DNA of 64,000 nucleotides from Larus michahellis (Eukaryota; Chordata; Aves; Charadriiformes; Laridae). The notes under the pieces are model-generated. The model saw only the letters and a program-made list of their open reading frames with translations. It searched no databases and had not been told where the DNA came from. Positions 10,538 through 23,800 of the stretch are shown piece by piece (position 1 is the stretch's first letter; each line of letters opens with the position of its first letter). Location: positions 47,027,418-47,091,417 of the forward strand of contig NC_133901.1 in NCBI RefSeq assembly GCF_964199755.1, in the 5' to 3' direction. Made by a program: the position numbers and the translations under genes.

Positions 10538-13500
10538 TCATTAGTGCTAATTTCCTTTCTAAAATCCTGAAAAGGAAGTTCCCTCTCATAGCAGGAAGAT
10601 CAGCATCATTATAACTTACGAATTATTTTTACAGTAGCCTTACAAAGAAAGGGAAGAAACGAATACCAGAAACAATGTACTGTTATAAAGTGTGTGTCCT
10701 AATTCTCTAGTATGCTTTGACTTGAAATGTTAATGAAATTACTGGCAGGCAGTGGTGTATTTGTTACTATCACATGATTGCATCCAACAGAAATGAATGA
10801 GACTGTTTAACACTGGTTTTAAATTTTTTAAATATCTTCTTAAGAAGCAGGTGTCAAATTATAAAATCAATCAGAAAAATTGTGTGTTTTCCTTGAAGAT
10901 TTATTAATATGAAAGTAAACACTTACAAGAACCTAATATGATTTCTGAGGCTTTTTAAAAAATTAAGAAAAGATAAGTACTTCCAAATAAGGAAATACTT
11001 AGCATTTTAAAGTGCTATACAGCACATGAAGAACCTCTCATCTCTGAGTGCATCATTCTTATCCACCAGGTTAACTCAAGCTGCTGCTATATCGGCAGCA
11101 AGTCTACAAAGACCAGGGGAAGTACTAGTACTTCAGTCAAGGATTCATGCTTGGCTTGTTGTTGATAGTTGCGATGAAAGTTTTTTTTTGAGGTTTTTTG
11201 TTTGGTTGTTGTTGTGTTTAACATGTGGGAAGGGTACTTTGCAACTTAGCATAACCCTCCAGAGCCTAAATCTTTGAGTACTGAACAGATTATTTGAGAA
11301 GAAATTCTTCCTGGGAAAGTTTGCCCATAATGGCAATATTTCCAATGATTTCTATGAGGTCAACAGTTTGTTCTTGCTCTTTAGTATTGAAATACATCTT
11401 TTTTTAAAAAAATAATAAAAAAAATGAAAACACACAAAAAACCCACGACCATAATATTCCGGAAAGCACGACAGTTTATCTGACTTTCCCCCTAAATAAG
11501 ATTAAAGATATGGGAGCAAAAGAAGAGTGAAAAGGACTCAGTAACATAACGATGCCACAGATAAATATAGTTCCTTTGCATATTTCATTTCAAAGTCAAG
11601 TTGACAGCCAAGTTTAACAGCCCATGAAACCAGTTCAGTTCTTACTCTAATGCTCATAGGAGTTCAATGCTCAAGGAAAAGACTCATGCCAAGGAACCCT
11701 CAATCACAATCACCAACCTGCAGTTCGTAGCAATTCTGAAACTCCTGACAGACGAAGGTTCTCTATGAGACCTATGAGGTAACTCATCAGGAGATGCAAG
11801 AGAGGGTAGTTATGGAAGGTAAGGTCCTGGTCCCAGCAAAGAAGTTGCCCATCGCTTCTGTACCCGGCCCAAGCAGTGGCTGCGTAGCTGGAGACGAGGG
11901 GCTAGGGTTTCACATGACAGGATGCACACTCAGAAACATGAAAAAATGAGGACAGGCACGTATTTTCTCCTCACCATTGGTAAATCCTATTATCCTGAGG
12001 CTTTTGCTCCACTGCCGCAACTTACTTCCCAGAAGAGCTGATTTCCGAAGTTTAAACAGCCTCTGTGGTTCCCCATAAGAACTAAAGTAATTGGCAAAGC
12101 CAATTCCCCTTAGCCAGAAGGGGTTTTTTTTTTTTTTAAACACATTGGGAGGGGGGAGGATCTTCCCATACTGTCAAAATATTTTGACATTTTCCAGATT
12201 AAAATAGGTCCGTTTTTCAGTTAGCAACAACCTTCTGTTTTCAGTTACAGAATTTGCCTTCCAATGCTTCTTGAAACGTAAGTGCTCTCCATTGTTCAGC
12301 TCTGTCCTTCTGCAGTTTATGGGATGACACTGGACTAAACCTGCTTGTTGTGGCCTCCAGCAGCCACGATGCCAGCCAAGAAGCAGCAGCGAGCTCTTTC
12401 TTCCCACAGTACTCACACATGCTTACACACTACAGAGACTTATCTAGAAAGAGATTACTCTGATTGCAAGTTGTATGGAGAGGGCTTCTGTCTGGGGAAT
12501 CACCATCAGTGGAGAATCAGGAGCTTTTCAGCTCCTTCAGGCTTGTAAAGGGACTGGAATAAGGAAGAAAATCTGATCCCATGTCTTATTACTGCTCTAT
12601 GAAATAATCTGTGCTTGATCCACAAGTAACTCTGGCTCAAGTACCTTGAAAAAACAAAATCAGTTAAACACCTGTGCACCTGATATGCACCAATGTAAGT
12701 GTGTTGTGCCCAAACTATTTGTGGAACAAATGTCAACCAAATGTCAACCAAAATGAAACAGATAATTTGAAAGATTATTTCTACACTGGACACATTGTAG
12801 GCAAGAAAATCCCCCACCCAGCACCAGTTCCCATTTTTTGTTTTCATTGCTGCTGCTGCTTCTTCCAGGTTTTACCACACCAATGTACGTTTTAATGAGT
12901 TATCCCAACACAGCACCAGGCTGTCAGCAGCAATGTGCTGGAAAGGCCTTTTAGGGACTCCCAGGATTTATTTGTTAAAATTCTGCCACCAAAGAAAAGG
13001 GAATTGCAGATTTGTCAATTATTATTAGCAAGGTCCTGACAAGGTATCGGGAATGTTTTCCCTGCTTCTGATGCAGCTTAGACACCTTCTTGATAGTGCT
13101 AAGAAGCATCCCTCCTGAAGATCACTTACTTCTGAGGCTTATAAATTATACCCAAGAAACAATTTTAGGGAGATAGGGGGTTGCTTTTGGAGAAAAACTG
13201 CTTACATCAAATGCTTGTTGTGCTTAAGATATTTCCCAAGGGGAGGGACTCCTCCTCATCTTTCAACTGGTAATTACATAAATTCAAAACTATTCTGTAC
13301 TGTTAATAATACTAAGTATAGTTCTCAACAACAAAATATAAATAAATCACTTTGAGATTGTCCTTTGCATGAAGTGTCTGCAGGTTGCTATTGTTTTATT
13401 GCAAGAACTAATGGAATAGAAAATCCTCTTCAGTTCACCATTGAAATAAATTACTAGATGCTTCTATTTCACCCATCCCATCTGTAGGCATATCCCTTCA

Positions 13501-16500
13501 AACATGTTGTTTTGAAGCTCAAGAGAGGAATCTGTCGTCATCTGTTGTTGATATTAATGGCATATCCACAAAGCATTAATTCCTCATTTTCAATTATTTT
13601 TGTTACTGGGTGAATTCAATTACTAGATCACCTCTGGTTATTTTGATTTTTATTTGTGTGTATAGTTTAAAGTATAACCATGTGGACTGGATACATGAAT
13701 ACTGCCTTTACTTGGAAAGACTGTCAGTTTTCTCTCCCGCAGCTGTGCCAAACTGCGGCACACTTTTATTCTGTGGTGTTTAAATACTTCATACCTTAAA
13801 GTATAGGAGGCTTCTAAAGTAACAAAACTGTTCTGAGGAAGAACTCAACCAACTTATTACATCCATAACATCAGTGAAGAACTACGTGACAGCATACATT
13901 AGGGTTGTGCTTAAAGTTTAAATCTAACGTAACCAGATAGATCTGGAAGTCCATATGCCAAAAAAGTCTAAGGATGACGCAATAATGAATCCAGTACATG
14001 AAAAGAAGATGCCATTAGAAAGAGTAACCTCATAAGAGGCTAACATTAATCTTGAAGTCAGCCCAACAGTGTGTGACTTGTTCTACACAGCTGCTCAAGA
14101 GGGAAAGGGAGCAGGAAGGCTTCCTCTTTCCTCTCTCCCCAGCAGAGAAACTAATCAAAACTGCTGTCCTCGCACTACACAGGGCAGCTTGCATCAGAGC
14201 TTGTACAAAAGAGCACGACAGAGACACACACTAAAAAACCCCTCCTAACTTCTGGAATTAATACGGGATTTATTAGAATAAATCTAATCTGGAAACCAAC
14301 ACAAAGCATACCACTACCTATGGGAAGCAGGGGCTAGATGAGAAAAGGTGAGAAAATGGTTCTGCTCCACAGAACAAAAATAATGAATTAAGGAAGCCAA
14401 CCCGCACCCTTCAGATGGTTTACACTGCACGTACCCGGCCTGACATGCCCTGAACAACCCATGAAGAAACAATTCTCTTCCCCCATACTCTTCCGAGACA
14501 TCACATTGTCCCTATACAGAGGCTTAATAGAAATAGTTGTCCAAAGACTGTTTGAGGCTAGAGCTTGCAACAGTGCAACTTCACCAAGCACGAAGGAAGG
14601 AGGTCACACACTGCTCTCCTGGCTGCAGGCACAGCCCAAAAGGCTGCTCTGAATCCCCCTTCTGGAGCACTTGCTCAAGGTCTGGGTCTCTCCTGAGCCT
14701 CCTGTCCTGGGGCTATTTCGCCTGCAGCTCCAGTTTAACCCACCACAGATATGCTAATATTGCTAAACCCAAGTGCTACCAAATGAAACTTTTCCACTCA
14801 CAAGTGTATTGTGTGCTTAAATGCCATGAAAAAATACAAATTGTTCTCCACAAACCCCAGCAGGTTCCTTAATGACTAAGCTCCACTAATTAGTAACAGC
14901 TGTTAATGAAGTGAGCAGGTACTAACCTAACCTCTTCAATTAATGCACGAGATTCTTAGACTGAAATAATATTCAAAGGGAAGCTGTTAAGAAAAAGAAA
15001 TTCAGAAAAAAGCCAGAGATCAATATTTTTGTTGCCAAAATCATATTATTTCTTCCAACCCAGAAGATAACAGTCTCTCAATTGTAGAGCATATTTGTAC
15101 TAAAACCTTACAATTTTTGTTCTGCTTATGCAAACAGAAAGCCTGCCATTATTTTCACAAAACTAATGCATCCTTTCTTAACAAATGAACAAGGCAAGAT
15201 ACACTACATATACAATAAACCAAATCTGGAACAACGCTGTTAATAGTTGATTTACTGTATAATTATGTATTTGGAAAAAATTATGGTTTATAACACATGT
15301 TGTTTGTAAAGCTTGACTTGAAAGAGGAAAAATCCTGTGTAACAGCAGACCATAGTAAAATCAGAGCATGATCTTCATTTCCATCACATTCTACTCAGCT
15401 GTTTTGCTGCTAAATTGTACTTTGATTTGCTTCAACACTGTTGTAAATCTTTCTCCCTACATTTTTCACATGTTGGCTGACAATTTAAGTCCACAGCCAA
15501 AAAAATAAAACCCAGAAATTCATAATCACTCCTTAAAGGAGCAGAAAATTTGAAGAGCTCTTTTTTCACTCAAATCTGATCTGACAGTATTCCAAATACT
15601 AGTCATCAACATACCTGTTTTAATTTTCTATAGTGTTGGCGAAAACCTAAAGTTTCATTATTATTTACAGAGAATCACTGCACAAGCAGAGCTATAGCTA
15701 TCTTGAAACACCCTTCCTAAGGCTTAAATGAAATGATTCTTCCTACTCTTCTACTAGTCAGGCACTGTTGCAAGTCTTCTGGTTCCCAGGTTCCCAGTGG
15801 TAAAAAAAATTAAATCAGAGACTACCGCTAATGTCATCAGAAGTAGTAGATTTTTCCATCCAAAGTGCTAAATTGCCAATTAAAAGAAAAATATTCAAAT
15901 TAATACTCAATACAAACAGTTTGCCTTCTAACTATATTATAAAACTGATCCACAAAAACACAGAGCAAAGTGTTCTTAAATATAAAACGTTATGGAAATC
16001 AGCCTGTTATTACAGAAGCCATAAAAAACGGGAAAGAATGAGAGAAGGGGAATGCGTTCACTAAGGTACTTCTAAAATGTTTGCCTAACCCTAATTATCA
16101 TCTTTTGTACTGTAGATAGAGCCGTGCAGATACCCAGTTAGAGATCTTGGAGAGCCTTCTGGGACTTCTCAGTGATGAAGTCGCAGGTAGGGATAGATAG
16201 CTAGGGACTAAGAGTTATATATTTACATATTGGCCTTAAGGATCCCCGTTTTCAAAATCCTTATCCCACATAGTATAAGTTTTAAGTTAATAATCACTTA
16301 CTATTTTAGGTAATTAAAAGTACAAAATCATTACTGAGTTATTTAGGTAAATGTATTAGAACGGAAGTCTAAGATTTCCCAGTAGACGGGGTTTTGCTCT
16401 TATACATTATGGCCTAGAAATCTTGAAATATAGAAGAAAAACAAACAAAAGAACAGAATCATCTATATGTAACAATTTATAATGCTGAGGCAGCTTTGGG

Positions 16501-19500
16501 AAAAATGTGCAACTCTAAAGATCTCATAAAAAATAAAAATAAAAACAATAAAAAAAACAAGCAGATGGCCTTTTTCATCTTTCTTTGGAAATAAGCTTTT
16601 TATGTTTGGTCTTTGCATTTTTTGAGTGTGTATGCATGCCCAGAGATTTACACTAATTCTGAAGCCAAAACCTGTACAAGCCAACTTCTACATTAAATTT
16701 GGTATAAATGTGAACTCCAGTGTTTGCTTTAAACAAAAGATGGGCAACCAGATGGGGTTTTTTAATAAGTTTTCCCTTTATTTTTAACCTTTCCCTTTTT
16801 CCATGCAAATCTGCTTCCAGTTGATCTTTTCAGTGCTCAAAGACAGTTCCGATTGCACAAATTCCAAATATAAAAACATCGTTGAAATACATTCACAAAT
16901 AGCATTTACAGAAAAGTATTTTCCTTCAATATGTGGATGGTCAGCAAGAAGTTCTGATGAGAAAAGGATTTTATTTTTTCTCCCCCAAAACCCAACTGTA
17001 ACCCAAAACCAGCAAATAATTCCCTGTAAACAGTCAAAATTGGAATTTGCCAAAAGCTTGGCTTTCTGTTCAACAGAAGTAATTCATTGTACATGGTAGT
17101 ACATTTCACTGACATGGGGTCCATTCTTAGATTGTGGCAAGACCTGAAATCCTTCTACATTTAGGATAAATCATAAGAGTTTGAGGCTCTGCCAGACATC
17201 TTCCAGCAAAGCTACCTGAAGCAGTTTAACGCTATCACCCTCAACTGCCTCCCTGTCCCTCTGCAAGAGGTTAGTGACCCCAGAGAGATTTCCCATGTAA
17301 TACAGCCAACCATAAGCCAAGTGGCCACCTTCAGTCCAAAGACAGTATAATGTGGTGGTTCTTTACTAAAACACAGATAGAACTGACTATTCTTAGTTGA
17401 GGATGGGAAATTTAGTATAAAGATAATAAGTGTTCCTTTCTGAGCTTTTACACAAGTGTTTTTAGTACTGCAAAAATTCACACAGCTTCCTTACTTCTGT
17501 TGTCTACTTGGAGAACAGCAAAAACCACAGAGAGTGTCAGCCATTAAGTAGACCACCAGGATGAGTATCTGGACTTTGATTCTGTTGTCCTACCATAGCA
17601 TGATGTGCAACTGATCTGAAGCACCGCCATTGCTAATTAACACACCTGGGGGGAGTGTAGGAATGCTTGAGAGATCCTGATGCTTTTAGAGAAAGCGGGG
17701 GGGCAGGGAGGGAACGAACCACACAGTACACCTGCAAGCCATACCTGAAAAAAATCCCTACTAAATGGAATTTAGAAATAAAAACCTGTAAGTGCTCAGG
17801 AATGACACAAAGGAAAGTTTCATGTTCTTTTTCACACTGTTGCATTAAATAGTTCAATCCAACTTTCATTGTTAAGTAACAAGTACACAAGTATATATTT
17901 AACTTGAGTGGAATATGGGCATAAGGACACAAAGAAACTCTAGGGACTTATGGCTTCACTGCAGGGAACTGATGCTTCTTAATTTGCTCAGCACCTGGTC
18001 TTTAAACCAGCCCTCACGCATTACTAATTAATGTTGGTGCACAGTAGCACTTGGTAACAAAACTGACAGCTAGAAGGAAGCATTTCCATTACAGACACTG
18101 CACTGACGCTGCAGGTTCGCTTAAGGGGACTTGCTCATTACAAATTATTATCTTCAAGTTACAAGTATGTAAAAGATGAAGTGCAGATTACATTGAAAAT
18201 TAAAAAAGAATCAATACATCAAATGCTCTGGAGACAGCATTGCATGGTCTTTCCACACATGCACAATTTTGGTTTTGGCATGTATGGTAGATCTCAAGAC
18301 AGCATGACTTTTCTGTAAGACTGACTAAGTAATTGACATTTCTATCAGAAATAAGGTTGAGGTACATGACAGAAGAACAAATTTACATCCACTTCTGGCC
18401 TAGTCTTGCCAGTATACTACACAGTAGCAAAAGGATAAAAAAAGCCCTTTGTTTATTCAATTATCTTGATTAGGTTTAATTATAGTGCCATACAAGTTGA
18501 TAATTAATAGGTTTAAAGCAGAGTGATAGTCAGAAAATTATAATCCTTTCTGCCCAAGCTCTTGAATTGTTAGATCCAGAAAGTCAAGTATGGAAGCCAG
18601 TAGCAAAAATTAAGTGTGAAACTATTACGTATTACTCGGTCAACTCAAATAACCCTAACAAAATAGAGCACACCAAGGGATACATAACTCTTATGATAAG
18701 GTTCTGAAACATGTGAAGTACCTACAAGTCTGTACCTATGGGGACAGTTTGGCACCCTGGCCCTCCACAATGCGCATCTGCCTCAGAGATCTTTTCTCCA
18801 AGAGAACCCTCAGACACTATTAGTAAGATAATTTTCTGCATGATCTGCTCTCCAACAGGGATATAGAAGATCATCATGCGAAGTTCAGCTCCCTCTGAAC
18901 AGGACAGTCAAACTGAGATGGGTACTGTGTGTCACAGTATAAACGGATAAAAACAGTCAAAAGAAGTGTAAAAAACATCAAATATGGATTAAATGAAAGG
19001 TGCATCTATCTGTACAGAACAATGAGTTTAATGAGCCCATGCACATTAAACAAAGAGGGGAGTGGGTAAGGAATTAAGAGGGGGAAGTCTGAAGTGTACA
19101 AAGGTGTGGAGATATTAATGCAGAGTAAGAAAAGGGAAAACAGAGAAGTCAAACTATATGAAAGGTACTAAATTCTATAATCCGAGTCTTAAAACTATGA
19201 AAAAAGTGTGTCTTCATATGCAAAAACAAGAATAGCAAAAGTGTAGGTTTAAATCCTTTTCCACGTTATGTTGGTATAAATTGTGTGTTCAATTTTTATT
19301 TCATTTAAACTCGTGTAACTAAACTAGGCAACTTATTCAAGTGCTAACAAGAAGTAGTGATGAGAATGAATACACTTTCCTTTATCTATATAGGCTTACA
19401 AGTGCCACTTGCACTTTCACAGCATAAGTGGATGATCTTTCAATGAGGCTTCTGGAAAGTATAACATCCACTGACCTGGTCATTTATTCTGCAAGTGGGA

Positions 19501-19900
19501 AGAAAAATGTCTTAAGTGATTTTAAGTTTTTGCAGTTTTAAGACACTGCAGCAGTAAATCATAAGAGCTGAACTGTATCTAGTGGGCTTATGAAAACAGA
19601 GATTCAAGAGGCACGTCATTTCCACTGCCTCTACTGAGCAAGCTGTTAGCCTGCACACAGAATTTAATAAAACTTGTATTTACAAAGAGTTTCTTGAGAG
19701 GGTACCAATGAAATTACATAGAAGTATGATCCAACGAGAACATTTCCATTTGTTTCCATGTTCTTTGGGTTCGGCTCCAAATTTTTAAGTATAAGAATGA
19801 CACATGCTGAGAGTGAGGGCTAAAAATGAGCACAGGTGTGATTCGAAATATGCCAAGTTTTGCATTTCAACTACTATGGACACTAAACTGTTTTTCACTC
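10531..19900. other. Long anonymous AT-rich stretch
   Basis: No gene or dated repeat is supported over about 9.4 kb. Small details: a direct duplication 'aaatgtcaacc' twice at about 12728-12750, and scattered poly(A) and poly(T) of 8-15 bases. A 56-codon frame at 17177-17349 (plus) reads in a protein-like way but is unidentified. Overlapping frames on both strands at 12174-12895, 14030-14234, 14388-14872 and 16784-17124 look like chance. Confidence 0.55.
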
Positions 19901-19905
19901 ATACC

Positions 19906-20554
19906 TGTCGTGGTTCAACCCCAGCTGGTAGCTAGGACCACGCAGACGCTTGCTCACTCACCGCAGTTGCAATGGGGGAGAGAATCAGAAAAGCAAAAGT
20001 GAGGAAAAAAACTCATGGGTTCAGATAAAGACAGTTTAAGCAGGCATTTTAAAGACAGGTTGAGCAAAAGCTGTGCACATGAGCAAAAGCTGTTCACACA
20101 AGCAAAGCAAAACAAGGAATTCATTCAATGCTTCCCATGGGCAGGCAGGTGTTCAGCCATCTCCAGGAAAGCAAGGCTCCATCATGCCTAATGGTTACTT
20201 GGGAAGACAAAACCCATCAGTCTGAGTGTCATGTCCACCCCCCTTCTCCTCCTTCTTCCCCCACCTTTATGTATTGAGCATGACATCATATGGCATGGAA
20301 TATCCCTTTGGTCAGTTGGGGTCAGCTGTCCTGGCTGTGTCTCCTGCAACTTTTTGTTCTCCCTGCCCCGCCCCCCCCCCCCCCCAAGCCTACTCACTGG
20401 TGGGGCGCTGTGAGGACCAGAAAAGGCCTCGAGTGCTCAGCAACAACCAAAACCACCACTGCGGTCTCACACTATTCCCATCCCAAATCCAAAATATAGC
20501 ACTATACCAGCTGCTAGTAAGAGAGTTAACTGTATCCCAACTGAAACCACGACA
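19906..20554 (+). repeat. Avian ERV LTR, copy 1 (649 bp)
   Basis: It begins TGTCGTGGTT and ends AACCACGACA, a perfect 10-bp terminal inverted repeat. It shares long blocks with copy 2 at 39907-40457, for example 'gggggagagaatca' near the start and 'tataccagctgctagtaag' near the end. Copy-specific changes are a 19-bp tandem duplication (20062-20080 and 20081-20099, 'gagcaaaagctgt' core) and a run of 15 C at 20371-20385. The frames at 20188-20615 are shadows of this C-rich part. Confidence 0.85.
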
Positions 20555-20776
20555 TTCTCCACCCCTTATTCGATACTATTTACATCACGCTCAGGTCCCA
20601 CACTATCCAATATAACCTTATTAAACACCTCACCCTTCACGTCATTTGATATAATACACAGATATCATTCCCTTAGTCCACACACCACCCCTGTGGAATG
20701 TCTGTAAATGTCCATAAGTGTCCACAAAATGTCCATTAAGTTCATCCAGTCGAAGGGATTTTACAGGATTGGACAG
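20555..20776 (+). other. Spacer between LTR and inverted mini-LTR
   Basis: The 222 bp start 'ttctccaccccttattcg', with no convincing tRNA primer-binding site next to the LTR. They hold three close copies of a 'tgtcca' motif (20707-20740: tgtccataag, tgtccacaaaa, tgtccattaag). No coding frame is seen. It may be a leftover of the internal region of the retrovirus after a large deletion, or captured sequence. Confidence 0.6.
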
Positions 20777-20885
20777 TGTCATGGTTTCTCACTTTTACTC
20801 CTCTGATTCTCTCCCCCATCTCAAATGGGGTGGGCGAGCGAGTGGCTGCGTGGTCCTGGTTGTCAGCTTGGGTTAAACAACAACA
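20777..20885 (-). repeat. Inverted, internally deleted mini-LTR (109 bp)
   Basis: Read on the minus strand it starts TGTTGTTGTTTAACCC, passes 'ggaccacgcagccactcgct' and 'gggggagagaatcaga', and then jumps from 'aaaagtgag' to 'aaaccatgaca', the last bases of the LTR. The join sits at a short GAAA-like overlap, because the full LTR also reads 'gtgagaaaa' at that point in copy 2. Both LTR ends are therefore present with about 540 bp missing between them. Confidence 0.75.
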
Positions 20886-20890
20886 ATGCC

Positions 20891-23800
20891 TTATTCAAAG
20901 GACCTTATCTAATGTCTGTTAAAACAATATCTTTTCCTCTCTAACGAACACCAGATAAGCCAAAATTTATTGTAGGCACTAATGTTAAAAATAAAACACA
21001 AATAATAAGGAAAATGTACTTTATGGAAGCTTTAAAATAATAAAAACATCAAAACTATCTAGTGTTATAAAAAAAGGGTGAATTTTATCCAAGATATAGT
21101 TAAAACATCTGCATAAATATATTAGCACACTTTTTAATTTATGTATTTATTTAAAATTTGCACACATGCCAATAGGAAGACAGCTCACAGCTGCTTCAGG
21201 ATTTTCTTCCATCTTGTGCAAAACACTTTACCCAAGACAAAACGTCCATTTGTTTGCTAGTTTTAGATACATCAAGGTTTTTTGCAAGACTAACTTGAGA
21301 TTAGAAAGATAAACTCCAGAAGCTGCATACTCCTGGTTCTACTAACATCCGTAAAAACTGGAGTTGCTCAACTTCACTAAAAATGATACTGTTGGTACTT
21401 CAGAGGAGGCATGCAAGTCTGTCCATTCCCCACCCTTTTTTTTTTTTTTTTTTTAACCTCTACATTACCTCTGTTGTCAAGCACTTTGGTGATTATCAGC
21501 AAATACTGAAATTGGCAAAACCACTCAATCTTTGCCAGTCACCATGCAAGCTTCACAGGAATAAATCCGAAATAGTTTATCTAAAGTCACCAGCACCACA
21601 AATACTCCTGTTGTGAATATTTCTATTCGATACCAATGGCTCAAGTGACCCAGTCTCAAGTGGGCCCAGGTAGCTGGGCAGTTAATAGAATTTAGCGCCA
21701 AACTATATCAACCACAAGGAAGATAAAGATCACAAGACCTCTTTAGGTTTCCTTCTGTCAATCCATGCTGTGTACATATATAAACAATCCATTTTTATAT
21801 ATGCCTGTGTGTATGTATAAACCATAAATCATTGTACACATTCATTTGAAATAAAATACTGACACTGGCTTGTTTACTTTTTAAATTTACTTCTGCACTG
21901 AGTTTGAAGAGATAACAAGACTCAGTCACATTCAGAACTTTAGCATAAAAGAACCACAAAAGAATAATTTAAGTCTCTCTTGAGTGAGATCATTTAATGA
22001 ATCTTCTAGATGTTAAGAGGTTTTATACGCTTTAAAAAAAAAAAAATCATTTCCCAAATGCAGTGCATGATATTGCCTCTGAGAGCTAAGAGATAAAGTG
22101 ATACACATATGCTGAACACATGGATATGAAGGAAGTGGTTACCTTGGCAACAACCACCGTGTAAAAGCTTCCTTCTACTAAATTAGAATAGTGAGTATTG
22201 GAGAAAATATGGGGTTTTTTTCCAGTCAGATCCTGAAAATAAGTTATTATGTTTCATTTGTAGATTTTCAGAACCTTAGAGTTTCTGCAGTTAAACTACA
22301 CTTGCTTTAATCCATGTACCTTCAAGTTCTTATACATAACACTTTTGTAGTGTTTGATTTCTATTGATTTCCAAATTCAATACTTTTTTTTCTTGCCCAA
22401 ATAAAGCTGCAGACATATTTGAATAGACTGAGTTTGCCATCATGGTCTGCAACTGCAGATATTCTATATACTGCAAAGGTAAGTAAAACAAACCGTATTT
22501 TAAAATATTTTAACGCATAGCTTTCAAACATAAAGGTACATGTAAGAACCTGATATTGAGAAAACTGTATTTGCAACCCTCATGAATAGCCTTTTCAAAG
22601 AGCACCTAATGAATCAAGGAACACGATTGCAACCGAAGGATTTCCATGTTCCCAAATCACTTTGCTATTTCTGAAAATCCTGCATCACAGATAGCTTTGC
22701 AGAATGTATACCTGGGAGCATTCCCCCAGGACATCCTTTGCCACAAAAAAACATCCCCTGTTTTGCTTCGAGGAGTCTAAAGAACTTTCTTTTTATATGT
22801 GCTACAAGCCACACAAAATACTTCCAAAAAAGCTAACTAATTTATGATGTGTAACAAAAGTCACAGCTCAGTATGTGACAGAAGGAGAGCAGAAAACCTC
22901 AAGGACACAGTTGACACTTGACCAGTCGTCACTGAAGAGTACAGCACTCCCAATTTTTGCACCATGCATATAAGCAAAGATAATAAATTCCTATTCTTCC
23001 AGTCTCGTCTTCCTAGGACCACGCAGGTTTCCTACTGCCTAGAGCAGATTCAGAGCTTACAATTCATCTTTCAGATGCAAAGCACACCTATCAATTTGCA
23101 TTAATGCTTCAGTCTCAATGACGTAAATTACTTATGATGATCTTGCTTTTATTAGGTGTGGTCAGCCACTATGACAATCTCACATTATTTAGTTATCACT
23201 CATTCAGATACGTTAAAACTGTATATTAGGAGGTACATTATGTCTAGCCTGACTATCAGGTGGACAAAGGGATATGAGGGTTCTGCAGTTTACTTTGTCA
23301 AATTTACATTTTTACCTTGTTTATTGTATTATAATTTGTGTTCATTGCATCCTATAGCTTTCCAGGAGCCTCAGGAAAAAAATACTTTCCAAATACTGTC
23401 CTAATATGCTAATTATTACCAATTATTAATCACTTCAATTAAAATGATGGTTATGAAGTCATGAACCAGACACACCTCAGGTATGTGAATTTCAGGTGTT
23501 CTACCATAACTAGACAAAGAGAAGATTACCACGTCCAGTTATGGCTTCCCTTAGAGTTACATCAGACCAAGGAATTAGGCTAGTGAAGACAACTGGGAAC
23601 TGCAAATAAAAATCTCTGCCTATTCCACCCTTAAGTTCCATACACAGCTGCAACACAGGAGCAGCAATAGACAGAACTAGAAATCTTTCTTTAGTTTACA
23701 GAGATACATGGCAATTGTTTGGACCAAAAAATACAGCATCCATAACTGTGCAAGAAACATGCTTGAGTCACACTCCATTCCTTTCCACGTGGGAGAAACT

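Larger units (their letters stand above)
19901..20890 (+). mobile_element. ERV-derived composite: LTR, spacer, inverted mini-LTR
   Basis: The unit runs 19906-20885. It starts with a complete LTR (19906-20554), then a 222-bp spacer, then a 109-bp inverted copy of the LTR that keeps about 98 bp of its 5' end and 11 bp of its 3' end. The flanks are ATACC (19901-19905) and ATGCC (20886-20890), a 5-bp pair with one mismatch. The LTR alone has no matching flank (ATACC against TTCTC). This suggests that the whole 980-bp unit moved together, although a 4-of-5 match can occur by chance. No gag, pol or env frame is present. LTR ends and a 5-bp duplication size fit a class III (ERVL-like) retrovirus; that class is inferred. 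Confidence 0.75.

Noticed and set aside
19906..20554. Complete provirus starting at LTR copy 1
   Set aside because: Only 222 bp follow the LTR before an inverted mini-LTR. There is no gag, pol or env and no clear primer-binding site.
20188..20615. Overlapping Pro-rich and Gly-rich ORFs
   Set aside because: They are translations of the C-rich end of the ERV LTR in several frames, not genes.
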